A DNA stretch of 64,000 nt, taken from positions 192,420,821 through 192,484,820 of the forward strand of contig NC_133123.1 in assembly GCF_033568475.1 (NCBI RefSeq), written 5' to 3'. The DNA comes from Henckelia pumila. Taxonomy: Eukaryota; Streptophyta; Magnoliopsida; Lamiales; Gesneriaceae. The translations under genes and the position numbers were made by a program. Of the stretch, positions 1-11,562 are shown piece by piece (the stretch's first letter is position 1; each line of letters opens with the position of its first letter). Below the pieces are notes generated by a model that was not told where the DNA came from, did no database searches, and worked only from the letters and a program-made list of their open reading frames with translations.

Positions 1-82
1 GTTCTCTCCTTCACCTGTGCAAAGTCCTTTCAATCTCCGGGTTGTAAAGAAAGTCTTCTTCAGCAAAATCACCTAAGAGCAT
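1..82 (-). pseudogene. Start of a Tat/Athila-type gag, broken
   Basis: Reading the minus strand from an ATG at 82, the frame gives a short acidic N-terminus followed by NPEIERTLHR, which resembles the conserved PEIERT segment at the start of gag in Athila/Tat-type Ty3/gypsy elements. Codon 24 is TGA, where related proteins keep a basic run, so this copy is broken within its first 25 codons. It lies about 100 bases downstream of a primer-binding site and an LTR, which is the expected place for gag. The rest of the element lies outside the window. The family is inferred from this motif together with the primer-binding site; the coding stretch is too short for more. Confidence 0.55.
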
Positions 83-200
83 GAACGAGAGAGAACTAGA
101 AACAAAGAAAATAGAGGAGAGTGAGATTAAACAAAACAAAACAAAAAATAAAAAGAACACAATAAATTAAACACCGTTTCCCGGCAACGGCGCCAAAATT
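83..200 (-). other. Leader and primer-binding site of the Tat/Athila-type element
   Basis: The minus strand at 195-179 reads TGGCGCCGTTGCCGGGA, complementary to the 3' end of a plant tRNA-Asp. This is the primer-binding site typical of Athila-type elements. It starts 5 bases after the LTR end. The remaining leader is AT-rich and has no other feature I can name. Confidence 0.8.
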
Positions 201-1434
201 TGGTAGCGCTAAGTCGCGTCACGCCCAAATTACCCAACTCAATCAGATAACCACAATAACGTAGTAGTGTAAGTAGGGATCGTTCCCACGAGAAAAGGTA
301 AATTTAATGTGTTCTAAACAAACTAAAAAGGGGTTTTGAGTTTTGGAATTAACTACTAAAAATTAAACAATTAAAGATAAATATAATCACTAGCATGCAA
401 GAATGAAAATTTAACTAGAGAAATTAATAAGAGACAAGTCTTGGTATCGGTCGACTACACCCTTGATATTCATTCATTCAATCATCGATTCCCTAAAAAT
501 AATTAATCCTATCAAATATTCATCATTGGAAATCAAATTCCTATTTCACCTTAATTTTAATTAATTAGAAACCAGCATTCTAAATTAACCCTTACCAATA
601 AATTAATCCGGATTCCAACGATCTAGATTTAAATCTAAGGTAGCATTCAAACGAGTAAAACTGACGAATCTAGACAACACAAACACCAGCGGTTGTATTT
701 AGCCTAGTCAAAAGTTGGCCCTACGATTTAATAAATTCAACAGCAGAAAATATCAAACGTAGTTGCTTCGCAAATTAGTTAATTTAAATAATTACGGACT
801 TGAATTCTAATTTAGCTATAGTTTGTATAACAAAATTCTAAGATGGCCAGTCCTAAAATCTCGCACACAAGCATAAAATAAAACAGATCAACTATCAATA
901 CTCAATAAGGATTAAACATTGAAAATCAAATCTCATGAACAAATTATATCAAGTTTTCGTCTCCCTCAACCAAGAATAAAAGTTTAGCTACAAAGATTCA
1001 TCAACAAACTCAAGAAAAATTCAAAAGAAAAGAAGAAAACTTGAGAGAGAGATGTAAGAACAAAACCTAGCCACCTTCGAGAGTGTCAAAAGTCTGATAA
1101 TTATCCCCCAAAAACGGAAAAAAAAGTCTAATAAAACCTAGAGTACAAAATAACAAAGTTTCAAAAATTACAAAATATTTCCCGAAAAGACTAGCGCGCT
1201 CGATCGCATGAGTACGTCCAATCGAGCGCGTAAAAAGTTGCGATCCCACTGTTTTGAATTTCCTCGGCCGAGCTCGATCGCGTGAGTATGCAGGATCGAG
1301 CGCATGAAAAATGCAAAATCTACTGCCTTGAATCACCAGATGTCGCGCTCGATCCTATGTGTACGTGGGATCGAGCGCGTGAAAACTTTGCCAACATTCT
1401 GTTTTTCTTCTTCAAACTTGACACCTCCTAGACA
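201..1434 (-). repeat. LTR (5') of a Tat/Athila-type retrotransposon
   Basis: The block starts TGGTAGCG and ends CTAGACA on the plus strand, so it has TG...CA ends. On the minus strand it ends just before the primer-binding site, which makes it the 5' LTR of an element whose body lies to the left. The right boundary is inferred: immediately beyond it the sequence belongs to a different gypsy LTR, so this element appears to have inserted there. The 1.23-kb length suits the family. The other end of the element is outside the window, so no target-site duplication can be checked. Confidence 0.65.
1193..1385. repeat. Three tandem copies of a hairpin-forming unit in the LTR
   Basis: Three copies of a unit of about 75 bases begin near 1193, 1270 and 1345. 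Each has a left arm like GCGCTCGATC and a right arm like GATCGAGCGC around a loop of about 10-16 bases, followed by TGAAAA or TAAAAA. The arms are 8-11 bp and keep pairing while the loops differ. The array lies in the 5' (U3) part of the LTR in element orientation. Confidence 0.75.
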
Positions 1435-2412
1435 TTAAACCCGAGAGTATGTTATGAAGCTAAATGCATGCATACAACAAAACTAAGATAAAACATGAAC
1501 AAAAATAAATAAATGCATGCAAACTACTAACAAAATAACATTAAAAAATGCAAACAAAACACGACTTTCACCATATAAACCATGCAAACAAAGAACATAC
1601 ATACTCAACCAATAAAACTCGAATAGTACGTATGTACCTCTAATCAAGAAACTCAAGCAACCTAGCCACTCGGGTACTCAAGTCCAAGCCTATAAGTAGA
1701 TAATCATCATATTACTTATTGCCTACTGAAAGTCTTAAATAGAGTAATAGCTACTCACGGAACCTAATCAGAGTCTAGAATTATACTTGCGTCCTTCGTT
1801 AGCCCTTTGAATGCGATGGCCTGAAAACCTAGGCACAACTCTTATGCAATCCAGATAACCCCTCGCTATCGACTGGCCCTCAAGACGACGCTCAAAATCC
1901 TTCTAAATCAGTAGAAAACGAGATAGGAAAGTGATTGGTTCAAGTTACAAATGAAGCTCTTGGCCCCTATTTATAAACAACGATCAGAACTATCAATCCC
2001 ATGATCGGAGCTTCCGATCTCATCATTGGGGCTTCCGATCACTAGCCACCAAACGTGTTTCCTTGATTGTACAACACACTGCCTCCGACGGAGTTTGGAC
2101 CTTTCGAACTGGAGTTCGGAGCTTCCGATATATCTCTAGTAAATTCACCAAACAAAAAGCCCATACTGTCTTATCCAAAGGTGATCGGAGCTTCCGATCT
2201 TTAGTTCGGAGCTTCCGATCTTGAGTTCGGAGCTTCCGAACTCACCCTCTGCCTCCAAAGTACATCGCTGCTTCCGAACTTTCCAATAACTTGAAGCACT
2301 TGGAACCATTTTTGATCATTTCGAATCCAATTTTAAACTCCTTAAAACCAATTAAGAACCCCTTAATCATGTTTACGTTGTTGATTAAATTAATTAGAAT
2401 CGGACTACTACA
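1435..2412 (-). repeat. Truncated LTR of a chromovirus-type gypsy element
   Basis: The right end is ...CTACTACA, matching the LTR ends at 38092 and, in reverse, at 10097. It abuts a decayed gypsy pol 3' end, so it is that element's 3' LTR on the minus strand. A TATA box (TATAAATAGGG, minus strand) lies at 1975-1965. Just upstream of it are near-perfect palindromes of the form GATCGGAGCTTCCGATC (2003-2019, 2183-2199) and GAGTTCGGAGCTTCCGAACTC (2223-2243). The distal part is cut off at about 1435, where the Tat/Athila-type LTR begins. Confidence 0.7.
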
Positions 2413-2544
2413 TTATCGCCAACTAAAGAGATTTCATTCTCGAAATCCAGACTAGAATAATCAAAACAAAACAACACTGAAAACAAGTTCTGAATACAAT
2501 ACTACAGTTACAAATACAACTGAATTGCGCAAATAAAAATACAA

Positions 2545-3880
2545 TAAAAACAAATCTGGATGCTCAGAACGCATACGACTCTCTAACTCCCAAGTCGCCT
2601 CTTCAGTGCCTCGACGCTTCCACTGAACCATGACTAGATTGATGTGCTTATTCCAAAGAACCTGTCTTTTCTGTCAATAATCTTGAGTTGTTTCTCCACG
2701 TATGACAAATCGGGATCTAACTGAACCTCATCGGATGCAAAATATGCGACTCATATGCAATATAATGACAAAGAAAAGATACGTGGAACACATTGTGAAT
2801 TCTAGAGAGATACGGTGGTAATGCCAAATGATAAACCACATCTCGGACTTTCTCTAGTATCTCAAATGAACCAATGAATCTTTGAGCTAACTTTACATTC
2901 AGACCGAACCACGTCACCTTCCGAAAAGGTGATACTCATAGAAAAACATGTTATTCTGTCTCAAAATGAAACGGTTTGTGCTTGGTGTTGGCATAACTGG
3001 CATGTATATCTTGTGTGGTCCTTATCCTTTTCTTGATCAACTCGACTTTATCCACGATCTGTTGGATCAACTCCGGTCCTTCCACCTGTCGTTCCCCTAA
3101 TTCATCCCAAAATAAGTGTGTCCGACAACGGCGATCGTAAAGAGCCTCAAACGGTGTCATGCCAATACTGCGATGATAGTTATTTTTATACACAAACTCT
3201 AACTTTGGCAAATGATCCTATCAGTATGAACAAAAATCCATCACCGAAGTCCTCAACATATCCTTTAATGTCCAAATAGTCTTTTTGGACTGACCGTTAG
3301 TCTTTGGATGATATGCAATACTTAAACTCAAGGTAGTACCCAAAGATCACTGAAAGATACCCCAAAACTGTGAGGTGAACCTCAGATCTCTATCACTGAC
3401 TATGCTCAAAGGTAATCCATGCAAACACACAATCTTCTCGATTTACAACATCAACATGCGATAAAAAGTGAACTCGAGGTTATATGGAAGAATATGTGCA
3501 GACTTGGACAACCTGTCTGCAACAACCCAAATCGCATCACTGCCTGTAGGACATCGACAAGTGGGTGAAAAAATCCATTGTCACATGCTCCCTTCCACTC
3601 TGGAATCTCCAGGCTCTGCATAAAACCACACGGTCGACAATGCTCAGCCTTGACCTACTGACAAACAAGGCATCAAGATACAAACTGAAAAACACTACTC
3701 TTTTTACATTTATACCAGAATCTCGTACGTGGGTCCTCGTACAACTTTTCACTGTCTGGGTGCATGATGAATCTACTACGATGAGCTTGAGAAAAAAAAC
3801 TCATCACGCAAGGTCGAATCGTTAGGCACGACTACTCTACCAGAAAAACACAATAATCCATTCGTCTGAAAATTTAAACC
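2545..3880 (-). pseudogene. Decayed gypsy integrase and C-terminal chromodomain-like region
   Basis: Frames on the minus strand give, in order: MDFFTHLSM (integrase core entry, near 3540), the YHRSIGMTPFEALYDRRC segment (near 3150), the FEILEKVRDVVYHLALPPYL segment with IHNVFHVS (2717-2917), and VQWKRRGTEEATWE near 2610. This is the usual order of Ty3/gypsy integrase followed by the C-terminal chromodomain-like tail. Stops and frameshifts break it into at least four pieces. Reverse transcriptase and gag are missing. It ends next to the gypsy LTR at 2412. The long open frames on the opposite strand are antisense shadows. Confidence 0.85.
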
Positions 3881-3918
3881 AATGGTGTTGTCTCCTTGAG
3901 AAAGTCTGGCTATCTTCT

Positions 3919-5905
3919 ATGTCTTCAGATCCGAAAACTAAATTTTCCGAATACGAGCAAATGATGTCGGCTCAGCTAACATTGAAAAGATTTGGATCCC
4001 CTGTTGTCTTTTCTTGTGTTGGCCAAAGAACAACATTCCTGAACTGCACTGGATACTGCACTAGTGTGAAGAGCATTAACACAAACCTTACGGCTGCATC
4101 GAGGCAGATGAAACCGCATGAGACTCGATATCCGATTCATTATCTTGAGCATGCATCGATCGTATTTGCTTTGAATATCAGGCGTTACTATATTTATGGT
4201 GAGAATTTTGAGATCTTTTCTGATCATAAAAGCCTGAAGTATCTGTTTTCGTATGAGGCAAAAAAGATGGTTGGATCTGTTGAAAGACTTTGACTGTGAA
4301 ATCAAATATTATCCGGGAAAATTGAATGCAGCAGCTGATGCTCTTAGCCAAAAGATTTGTTCTCTATATTTATATACTATCGGTGTTTCTTAGTTGATCG
4401 ATGATTGTTGCACTTCTGGTTTAGATTTTGAGATAGATAGGAGGTATAACAGAATTTTTTCTATTCAAGCCGAACCAGACTTGATTGTGAAGAATCAAAG
4501 AAACACAGAAATTTGATCTGAGTATTTAGAGTTTGATAGAGAAATTCAGATCAGGACACCAGTCTGAGTTTCAGGTCAGTGATGATATTTTGTTTGTGAA
4601 TAATCGTATTGTTGTGCCCAATATTGCAGAGTTGAGACAGTGTATCTTGCAAGAGGCACATTTGCAGTCGATTCAGTATTCATCTAGGTGGCCGAAAGAT
4701 GTATAATGATTTGAGAAATCAGTTCTGGGGGAAGAATATGAAGAATGATGTCACAAGATTTGTATCCCGATGTTTGAACTGTCAGCAGGTGAAAGTATAT
4801 AGGAAGCGACCGGGAGGTTTGTTTCACAGTTTATCCATACCAGAGTGGGAATGAGATCACATTTAGATGAATTTTGTCACAAAGCTACCACGATCAGTCC
4901 GAGGTTGTGATGCTATCTGGGTAGTGATTGACCGATTAACAAAGTCTGCTTGCTTTATCCCGTACAGGATGATGTATTGACACAATCATATGGCCGAGTT
5001 ATATGTTCGAGACGTTGTGAGATTGCATGGTGTGCCGAAGTCGATCGTTTCAAACCGAGATCCTCGGTTTACTTCTCACTTTTGGCACAGTCTTCAAGAG
5101 GCACTTGGTACTCGATTGCATCTGAGTACATCATATCATCCTCAGACCGACGGGCAATCTGAGTGGATGATTCAAACTTTAGAGTATATGCTACGAGCCG
5201 TAGTGCTTAATTTTGTCACTAGTTGGCAGGATTTGTTACCTTTTGTGGAATTTTCGTACAACAACATCTATCAGACAAGTTTCGGTATGGCACCTTTCGA
5301 AGTGTTGTACGAAAAGAAATGCAGATCTCCTTTGTATTGGGATGAGATTTATGAGTTACATGATGTAGGACCGGATATGATTTGAGATATGGCTGAGCAA
5401 GTGAAGATTATTCGATTGAGAATGAAGATGGCACATGACAGACAGGCGAAGTATGCAAATATCAGACACTGACCTTTGTACTTTTATCAGGGAGACCGAG
5501 TATTTCTGAAGATTTCTCCTTTCAGAGGGACTGTCAGATTTGGGAATAGAGGGAAGTTGTCCCCGAGATTCATCGGTCCGTATGAGATTCTAGAGAAGAT
5601 AGGTGATCTTGCCTACAGACTTGCTCTTCCTCCGTATCTTTCTGGTATTCACGACGTCTTTCATGTCTCTATGTTGCGGAAGTATCACCAAGATCCTTTC
5701 ATGTTCTTCAGCTAGATGAGGCAGAACTTGATGAGACGTTGAGCTAATTCGAGCGACCTATTCAGATCCTTGACCGAAAAGAGAAGCAACTCAAAAACAA
5801 GTCGATTTCGTTGGTAAAAGTTCAGTGGAGCCGACACGGAGTCGAAGAAGCGACTTGGGAGACAGAGTCTGATATGAGACAGTGTTTTCCAGACTTATCT
5901 CTATG
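3919..5905 (+). pseudogene. Decayed gypsy RNase H-integrase-chromodomain region
   Basis: The order is RNase H ([12 protein letters not shown] and DHKSLKYLF, 4130-4255), the end of RNase H with ADALS (near 4340), an integrase zinc region (CLNCQQVK near 4780), the integrase core with [15 protein letters not shown] (about 4905-4950), SNRDPRFTSHFW (about 5050) and DGQSEWMIQTLE (about 5148), then HDVFHVSMLRKY (5650-5690) and a chromodomain-like end, VQWSRHGVEEATWE (about 5820-5860). The three acidic integrase residues can be seen. At least five stops and several frameshifts interrupt it, including a TGA at 5383-5385. Gag, protease and most of reverse transcriptase are absent. The left boundary joins the oppositely oriented gypsy fragment. 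Confidence 0.88.
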
Positions 5906-7202
5906 ACATGAGTTCTTATTCAGTCTTTGTTCTATATTCTCTATCTTATGAGTTTGATTCTTAATCGATTTCGAGGACGAAATCAATTATTAGAGGGGAA
6001 GAATTATAATTTTCCGAAATTATCTTAATTGAGTTTTTACTGATTATCCGAGATTATAAATTTGAAGGATTTAATTGATATTTGATCAGGGACTGTTTTG
6101 AAATTTTTTGAAATTTCAGGGACTATAGTGCAAAATTGGCAATTTGACTAAGTCTAAGATATTATATGGATGACAAGGATTATTCTCCCTTATTTTATTC
6201 TTCTTCCCTACACCTCTTCCTCCATTTAATACCCAGCGTGATCCTCCAAGATTTTAGATTTCCGATTTCGCTCGATCCGTCTGGTAGAAATTTAATCTAA
6301 AGGCATATTCGCGATCACGACATCGAAGGCTTCGTTTTATCGTAAGTTTTTCTTCGATCATCTATACTTCAATTTTTGGACATCTTTGGAATTCGATTAT
6401 TTTTGGATATGTTGTTCTTGGGCTAGCATATATCGTTTATTCGAAGTCAGATTGGAAAAATTACGTTCGGATTTGTTATGAATTTTTGAAGCATAATTCA
6501 AAAATGGGGTTTTGAGATTTGATTGATATTGAGTTGGTTTTGTTGAGATTGTGGTTGTTATGAGTTGTACTGATTGATATGCTGAATTCGTGGTTTTTCA
6601 GTTGTTCGATATTAGCCGTTATGCCGCCGGTTTGATATTTCCGAAATTCGGGAGTTTGTTTTAGTTTTGGAATTGATTTGAATTGAATGAATGATATTGA
6701 ATTCTTATGCATCTCTGTATAGATTGGTTTGAAGGCTGTTGGGCTCGGAGTTGACAGAATTGGAATTGTCGACGAGTTGATCGTGAATTGGTAACTAGTT
6801 AACTTGTCGATTTGAATTGAGGTTGGATTAGATTTTGATAGTATTTTTCTACCTTTGCAGATTATCCTGAGTTGGAGCCTCGAATCGAGAAAGGTATAAG
6901 TAGACATCGAATTGAAATGGGACGAATACTCGAATCCGAGTTGATTTTTGAGTTTCCCTGAAACCACATACTTGCATGTTTATTTGAATTACTTGAATTA
7001 TGTTTGAATGTATTCGATTTGCACTTGCATTCATCTTGAGCCACATGATTTGATTTCATTTTGAATTAGACATTATGGGGGCTATAATCGAGTGAAATTG
7101 GTCTTCGAGTTACTCCAATAGCCCGAAACTCCTTATAGTTGCTCCAGAGTCTAGAGGATTGAGATATGTATCATCCACCTCGATCGGGAGATTCGGTGAG
7201 TT
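5906..7202 (+). repeat. Polypurine tract and 3' LTR of the preceding gypsy element
   Basis: After the pol end comes the purine run TAGAGGGGAAGAA (about 5990-6002), where a polypurine tract is expected. The LTR then begins near 6004-6005. A possible TATA-like stretch lies near 6215-6230. The LTR is cut at 7203, where the Sirevirus-type LTR begins, so its true end is not seen. The gypsy identity comes from its position directly after pol. Confidence 0.65.
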
Positions 7203-8425
7203 TGTTAGAACCTAATGGGGGGGATTTAGGTTCTATTGGCAACTTTAGCAATTTAAAGCGATTATGCAAGTACGCAAGCAGAAGACATAAAGCAATCAAA
7301 TATAAGTGCGGTAAATAAATGCGTTAAGTAAATAAAGCAGTAAAAGGGATAAGAGATGTTTATGAAATTTCGACGATAAATCGTCTACGTCTCCCCTTCT
7401 TGGTTAAGATCGATTAACCGAGGATCCACTAGCACTTCAAACGTCTTGGCCTTGATGACTCCAAGGATACCCATACAACTCAACACGATCACCGCGCTGA
7501 TACAACTCAATACACTTGGCCTTAAAGGCTCCAAGGATAGCCTCAACAATCACACAACACACTCGGCTTCACACTCAAGTGTTTACAATGATCGCACAAC
7601 CAACTCACAAATGATAGAGAGAAGATTGATTGCAAAAGAGAGGAGAATGAATTGGGATGCTTGAAATGGCTTGGAATGGCCTCAATTTATAGTTTCAAAC
7701 TCGAGAAGGTTAATTGCGTCTGTTCTGGCCTTCGTTGCGTTCGTTCGGCGCACATTTAATTCTTCTGGCGCCGGTGACGAACGTTGCGTCCGTTCCTAGG
7801 TTCGTTGCATCCATTCGGCACAATGCAGCTTTTGTCGGACGAATTTTGTCCTTAAACTTTGGATCATGTTTTTTACACGAACATTGCATCCGTTTAGGTT
7901 CGTTGCAGACTGCGCGGCAAACTTCAAAAATTCATATCTCACAATCTACTCGTCGGATCGACCTGAAATTTGGACAGTAGCTTTAAAACATCCTGATTTT
8001 CATTGTGAAAGGTGGAGATTGGATTTGGATGTCTCAAACGATTCCAGTAATTTTCTTAAGTCACTTTGTCATAATTTCTCTTCTTGTTCTGCTCGGCTCT
8101 TTTGAAAAATTCATTTCTCTTGATCTAGCCGTTGGATTGAGCTGAGATTTGGATCGTTGCTTTTGAGCTTCCTATACTTTATTATTATTGTTAGAGATCG
8201 GATTTGGATGATTCAAAAATTCCCAGTAATTTTTGCAAGTTTCTGTTCCATAATTTTGAATATTCCGCACATGAATTTATTTGTTCATAAGAATCTAATC
8301 TGCAAAGTTTCACTTTAAACGATTAGAAATAATAACCTAGTTTTGTAATTATCAAAACAAGATAAGTTATTGCATTAAAAACATTAATCTCGTTTATGAG
8401 ATTTGTATGCGTTTAAGGCGTAACA
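7203..8425 (-). repeat. 3' LTR of a Sirevirus-type copia element
   Basis: The block reads TGTTAGAACC...GGCGTAACA. On the minus strand it is preceded by the purine run AAAAAGAGGGAGAT directly followed by TGTTACGCC, the arrangement of polypurine tract and LTR in Sireviruses. A TATA-like ACTATAAATTG lies on the minus strand near 7685-7695. Upstream of it (7735-7895) are repeated motifs around AACGTTGCGTCCGTT (7780-7794) and AACATTGCATCCGTT (7880-7894). The length is 1,223 bp. The matching 5' LTR has been lost through the rearrangement at about 14580. Confidence 0.82.
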
Positions 8426-8660
8426 ATCTCCCTCTTTTTGATAATCACAAAACTTGGTTAAATAAGAAAGATAAAGTGTAATAGTTTAAGCCAAATTGAA
8501 ATACATATAAAAAGCTCCCCCTTAATGTAACAAGATTTTAAACAAATTCTTTATGACATAATCAATTTTCATTTTTTCCGTTTGTATTAAACATTTAACC
8601 ACATTAATATTTTCCCTCTTTTTGTGATAATTAAAAAGGCAACAAAGATAATAAATGAAC
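8426..8660 (-). other. Cluster of polypurine tracts before the Sirevirus-type LTR
   Basis: On the minus strand there are three purine runs: AAAAAGAGGGAGAT next to the LTR (8439-8426), TAAGGGGGAGCTTT (8524-8511) and AAAAAGAGGGAAAA (8623-8610). Multiple polypurine tracts upstream of the 3' LTR are a described hallmark of the Sirevirus genus and support the assignment. Confidence 0.75.
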
Positions 8661-8855
8661 AATGCAATAAAATAAACAATTTCATTAATAGAGAAAATTT
8701 AAATACAATTTAATTACAACAAAGATATAAAACTAAGAATCTTAATCCGAAGGGTCTTGAGTATAGTAGTCTTCTAGCACATTAAGTCTGTTGTTGATGA
8801 CATCAAAGGATTTTTGCATTTGTGAAGACAAATTCGTGATAGATGTTTGAATAGA
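8661..8855 (-). other. Untranslated sequence between env-like ORF and polypurine tracts
   Basis: AT-rich minus-strand sequence following the env-like frame. I see no further open frame or motif. Confidence 0.5.
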
Positions 8856-10022
8856 CTAAATAGCGGAGAAGTTGCGATCAAAATTGAGCTCAAGCCGCTG
8901 AAGATACTCAAAGATTCGATCAGAAGATGGGGCCGGAGTAGGTGGAGGCTGAGGCATCATAGGAGGAGAAAAATGTAGATCTCCATAATCAAACATAGGT
9001 GAAGAAGGAGGAGAAATCGTCGAAGAGGAATGAATATCGGTGTCAGTGAAACCACCAGGAAATCCTTGCTCTTGAATAGAGGGAGGAAGAAGTGAAAAAG
9101 AAATGTGAAAATTGGTTTCAGGATGATAACGAGAGAAAATATGACCTGGGTCAGACACCCATCGAGACAGTACAGGATTCCATGACAACTCCATTTTAAT
9201 AATGGAGGTATGGTCAAGAGTATAAGCCTTAGTGATAGGTGTCTTCTCCAAGTCATCGAAAACTATGTCAAAATGAGTCAGAATTCGGTTAATAAACCGA
9301 GCAAAAGGAAGGCTGACTTTTTTTGAATTTTTTGCAGTGTGATGCATGACCTGAATGATAAACCTAGGAAGGTTAAAAGATCACTGAGAAACAATGTGAA
9401 AAAGGACATAAAGGTCCAGATATTTGCACTTGGAGTGGTCTCTAGCGCGAGGAATAATTGAGAAAGTGATAAGTTTTTGGATAATTTGAAAATCAGGAGA
9501 GTGCATTTTGAGAGTTGGTCGATCATCACCAGCGTGAGTTGGTCGACCAAGAATGACAGAAAGAGCTTCCTCACGGTTAAATGCGGGACTATCCTCATGC
9601 CATTTAAATACAAAGAACTCGCTAGGTACATTTCTAGGAAGAGAGAACCACTTAGAGAGATCATATGAAGAAAAACGAATATACCTATTTTGAACAATTG
9701 TAACAACATAAATGTGATCGCTGCACAATTCAAGTTCAAAATGGGCGTAAAACTCATGAATGAGAGAGTTATAAATGAAATCTGGATAAGAAGGATGGAA
9801 AAACGCTCCCCATTGTTTGAAATCAATAAGGTCCAACACACGAAGATGTGATTTCGCTAAATAAGGATGATCAAGAATACGACCTGGAAGAATTTTCATA
9901 TCATGATAATCGGCAGGTATAGGTCGAGAGACGGGAGGTATGTTAAGATTGTGGACAAAAGGTTGGGAACGAGCACGAGTGCGTCGCCTCGGATTGACGA
10001 GATCACTTCACGTCTTGGAGGC
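8856..10022 (-). pseudogene. Env-like third ORF of the Sirevirus-type element, broken
   Basis: A frame starting MPPRR at 10022 shifts once near 10000, then runs through an arginine-rich stretch into MKILPGRILDHPYL (9899) and on to 9384, where a TGA replaces what is probably a Trp codon. The same frame continues from 9380 to 8856. The total is about 389 codons. The middle has the aromatic-rich pattern of the plant retrotransposon domain often labelled putative plant transposon protein, and the C-terminal part is rich in Pro and Ser. A third ORF downstream of pol, called env-like, is known in SIRE/Maximus-type Sireviruses; an envelope role is unproven. I see no clear membrane segment. The position between pol and the polypurine tracts fits. 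Confidence 0.72.
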
Positions 10023-10096
10023 ATTTTGGAAGATATATTTCGAACACAAGGAAGAAAAAAGTCTGATTTTGGTGTGAAAATTTCGAATGGGTTCGG
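10023..10096 (-). other. 5' flank of the env-like ORF
   Basis: This stretch of 74 bases lies between the MPPRR start codon and the left target-site duplication (TTCGG, 10092-10096) of the solo LTR. With the solo LTR and one duplication removed it joins directly to 11563 onward, putting a TATA-like box about 80-90 bases upstream of the ATG. Confidence 0.5.
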
Positions 10097-11557
10097 TGTA
10101 GTAGTCTGGTTCCATTTTACAAGATTAAGTGATTTTAAACATGTTAGAAAATGACATATAATTTTAAAAGTGTCCAAACATGTTTAAGGAGTCCTTATTT
10201 GGTGAAAATGAGTAGAAAATCAGATCTGAGACGTCCGAAAATGGTGGGGTAGGTCCCGGGGGTCCAAAAATGACTTCGGAAGGACCAAAATAGTTTGGAG
10301 CACACGGAGCAGTTCGGGCCCTCCGAACTCAGCATAGTCCATGTGTCAAAAGTGGCTCGGACAAGTGGCAGTTCGGACCGTCCGAACTCCAGCCAGATTG
10401 AGGTGTCAAAAATGCACTCTACACGTGGGAATCATGCCCGATTCGGAGCCTCTGAACCCAGTTCGGACCGTCCGAACCCAGGCCTATAAAAAGGGGTCCG
10501 AGGCTCTCATTTTGAATGCCAAAATTCCTCTCCTCTCCTGGTAATGGCTCTATTTTAAGGGCTTCGGGACTCTTTCTTTAAGATTTGGAGTAGGAAATAG
10601 TATTTTTATAGCGGGCAGTGTCCGCAGTAGCAGCCAGGCGGCGGAGCTATGGCGAGGCGTCTAGGGGTCGTAGCTAGGCTATGCCCAGGCTCTGGGACAT
10701 GCGACATCAGCGGATTGACGACGGACGAAGGTATGGCTTTGGTTCCCTATAGTAAATAGGAAGTAGGCTATAGTTTAATTAAGGCTTTTAGAGCCTAGTA
10801 GGTGATTTTTGGCATGCTAGGTAATGCATGGTTATTTATGTTGTAGTGTTGCATGGTAGGCTTGGACCTAGATGGGAGCTTCAAAGATCTGCCTTAGTAA
10901 GGTACGGAAGTATTATTCGAGATATCCAGATTGAGTATGCATGTATTATGTGTTTGCATGGATTATGTGATTGCATGTTTTATATGCCTTTATATACAGC
11001 ATGTCATGACTGTATGTTGCATACATAAGCATATTGAGCCTTTACCTTAGAGGTATCCTATAGTAGGGCGCTCACCCTACGAGTTTGTGGATGGTTAGAT
11101 ACATAAGTATTGTGTCAGGTCACCTTTATGGTTGGACACATGTACTAGTATCTGGTCACCATTATCCACTGGGTATATGAGCCACCTCCAGACGGCGCAG
11201 CATGCTATATACCCTGGGCCCGGTCTTTGAGCATGTTTCTTGACCTGAGAGTCTTGGTATCCAGTTCACTTGCATACATGCACACATAACACCGTATCGT
11301 ACTGAGCATGTTAGGCTCACTTCCGGTTATTTTCTGTTGGCTGGATGTCCTATTCCATGGGGCAGTTGCAAGTAGTTCTCCCGGAGACAGGGAGGTTAGG
11401 TGGTGACCAAGGCTGGATAGCAGGTTTGACCACTAGGTTTTGCTTACCTGGTATTTGACTTACTTTAATTCCGCAATTACTCTGATTAAGATTATTTTAT
11501 TGACTAATTGCATGCTTAAGTTCTGATTAGTAGGTGATCACGGCGCGGGTCACTACA
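10097..11557 (+). mobile_element. Solo LTR of a gypsy element, TSD TTCGG
   Basis: The block begins TGTAGTAGTC and ends GGGTCACTACA. It is flanked on both sides by TTCGG (10092-10096 and 11558-11562), a perfect 5-bp target-site duplication. No polypurine tract, primer site or coding sequence adjoins it, so it is a solo LTR left by recombination between the two LTRs of a full element. It belongs to the same family as the LTR at 36594-38092 (reverse orientation). It has a TATA box (TATAAAAAG, 10484-10492) preceded by palindromes such as AGTTCGGACCGTCCGAACT (10370-10388). It interrupts the Sirevirus-type element just upstream of the env-like ORF. Confidence 0.95.
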
Positions 11558-11562
11558 TTCGG

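Noticed and set aside
3976..4305. Minus-strand frame of 109 codons
   Set aside because: Antisense shadow of the gypsy RNase H region.
9278..9841. Minus-strand frame of 187 codons, leucine-rich, looking like a membrane protein
   Set aside because: Shifted frame of the env-like ORF; the neighbouring frame has the coherent protein pattern.
8856..10022. Env-like ORF as a true viral envelope gene
   Set aside because: I see no signal peptide or transmembrane segment; the label is kept only as the customary name for this Sirevirus ORF.
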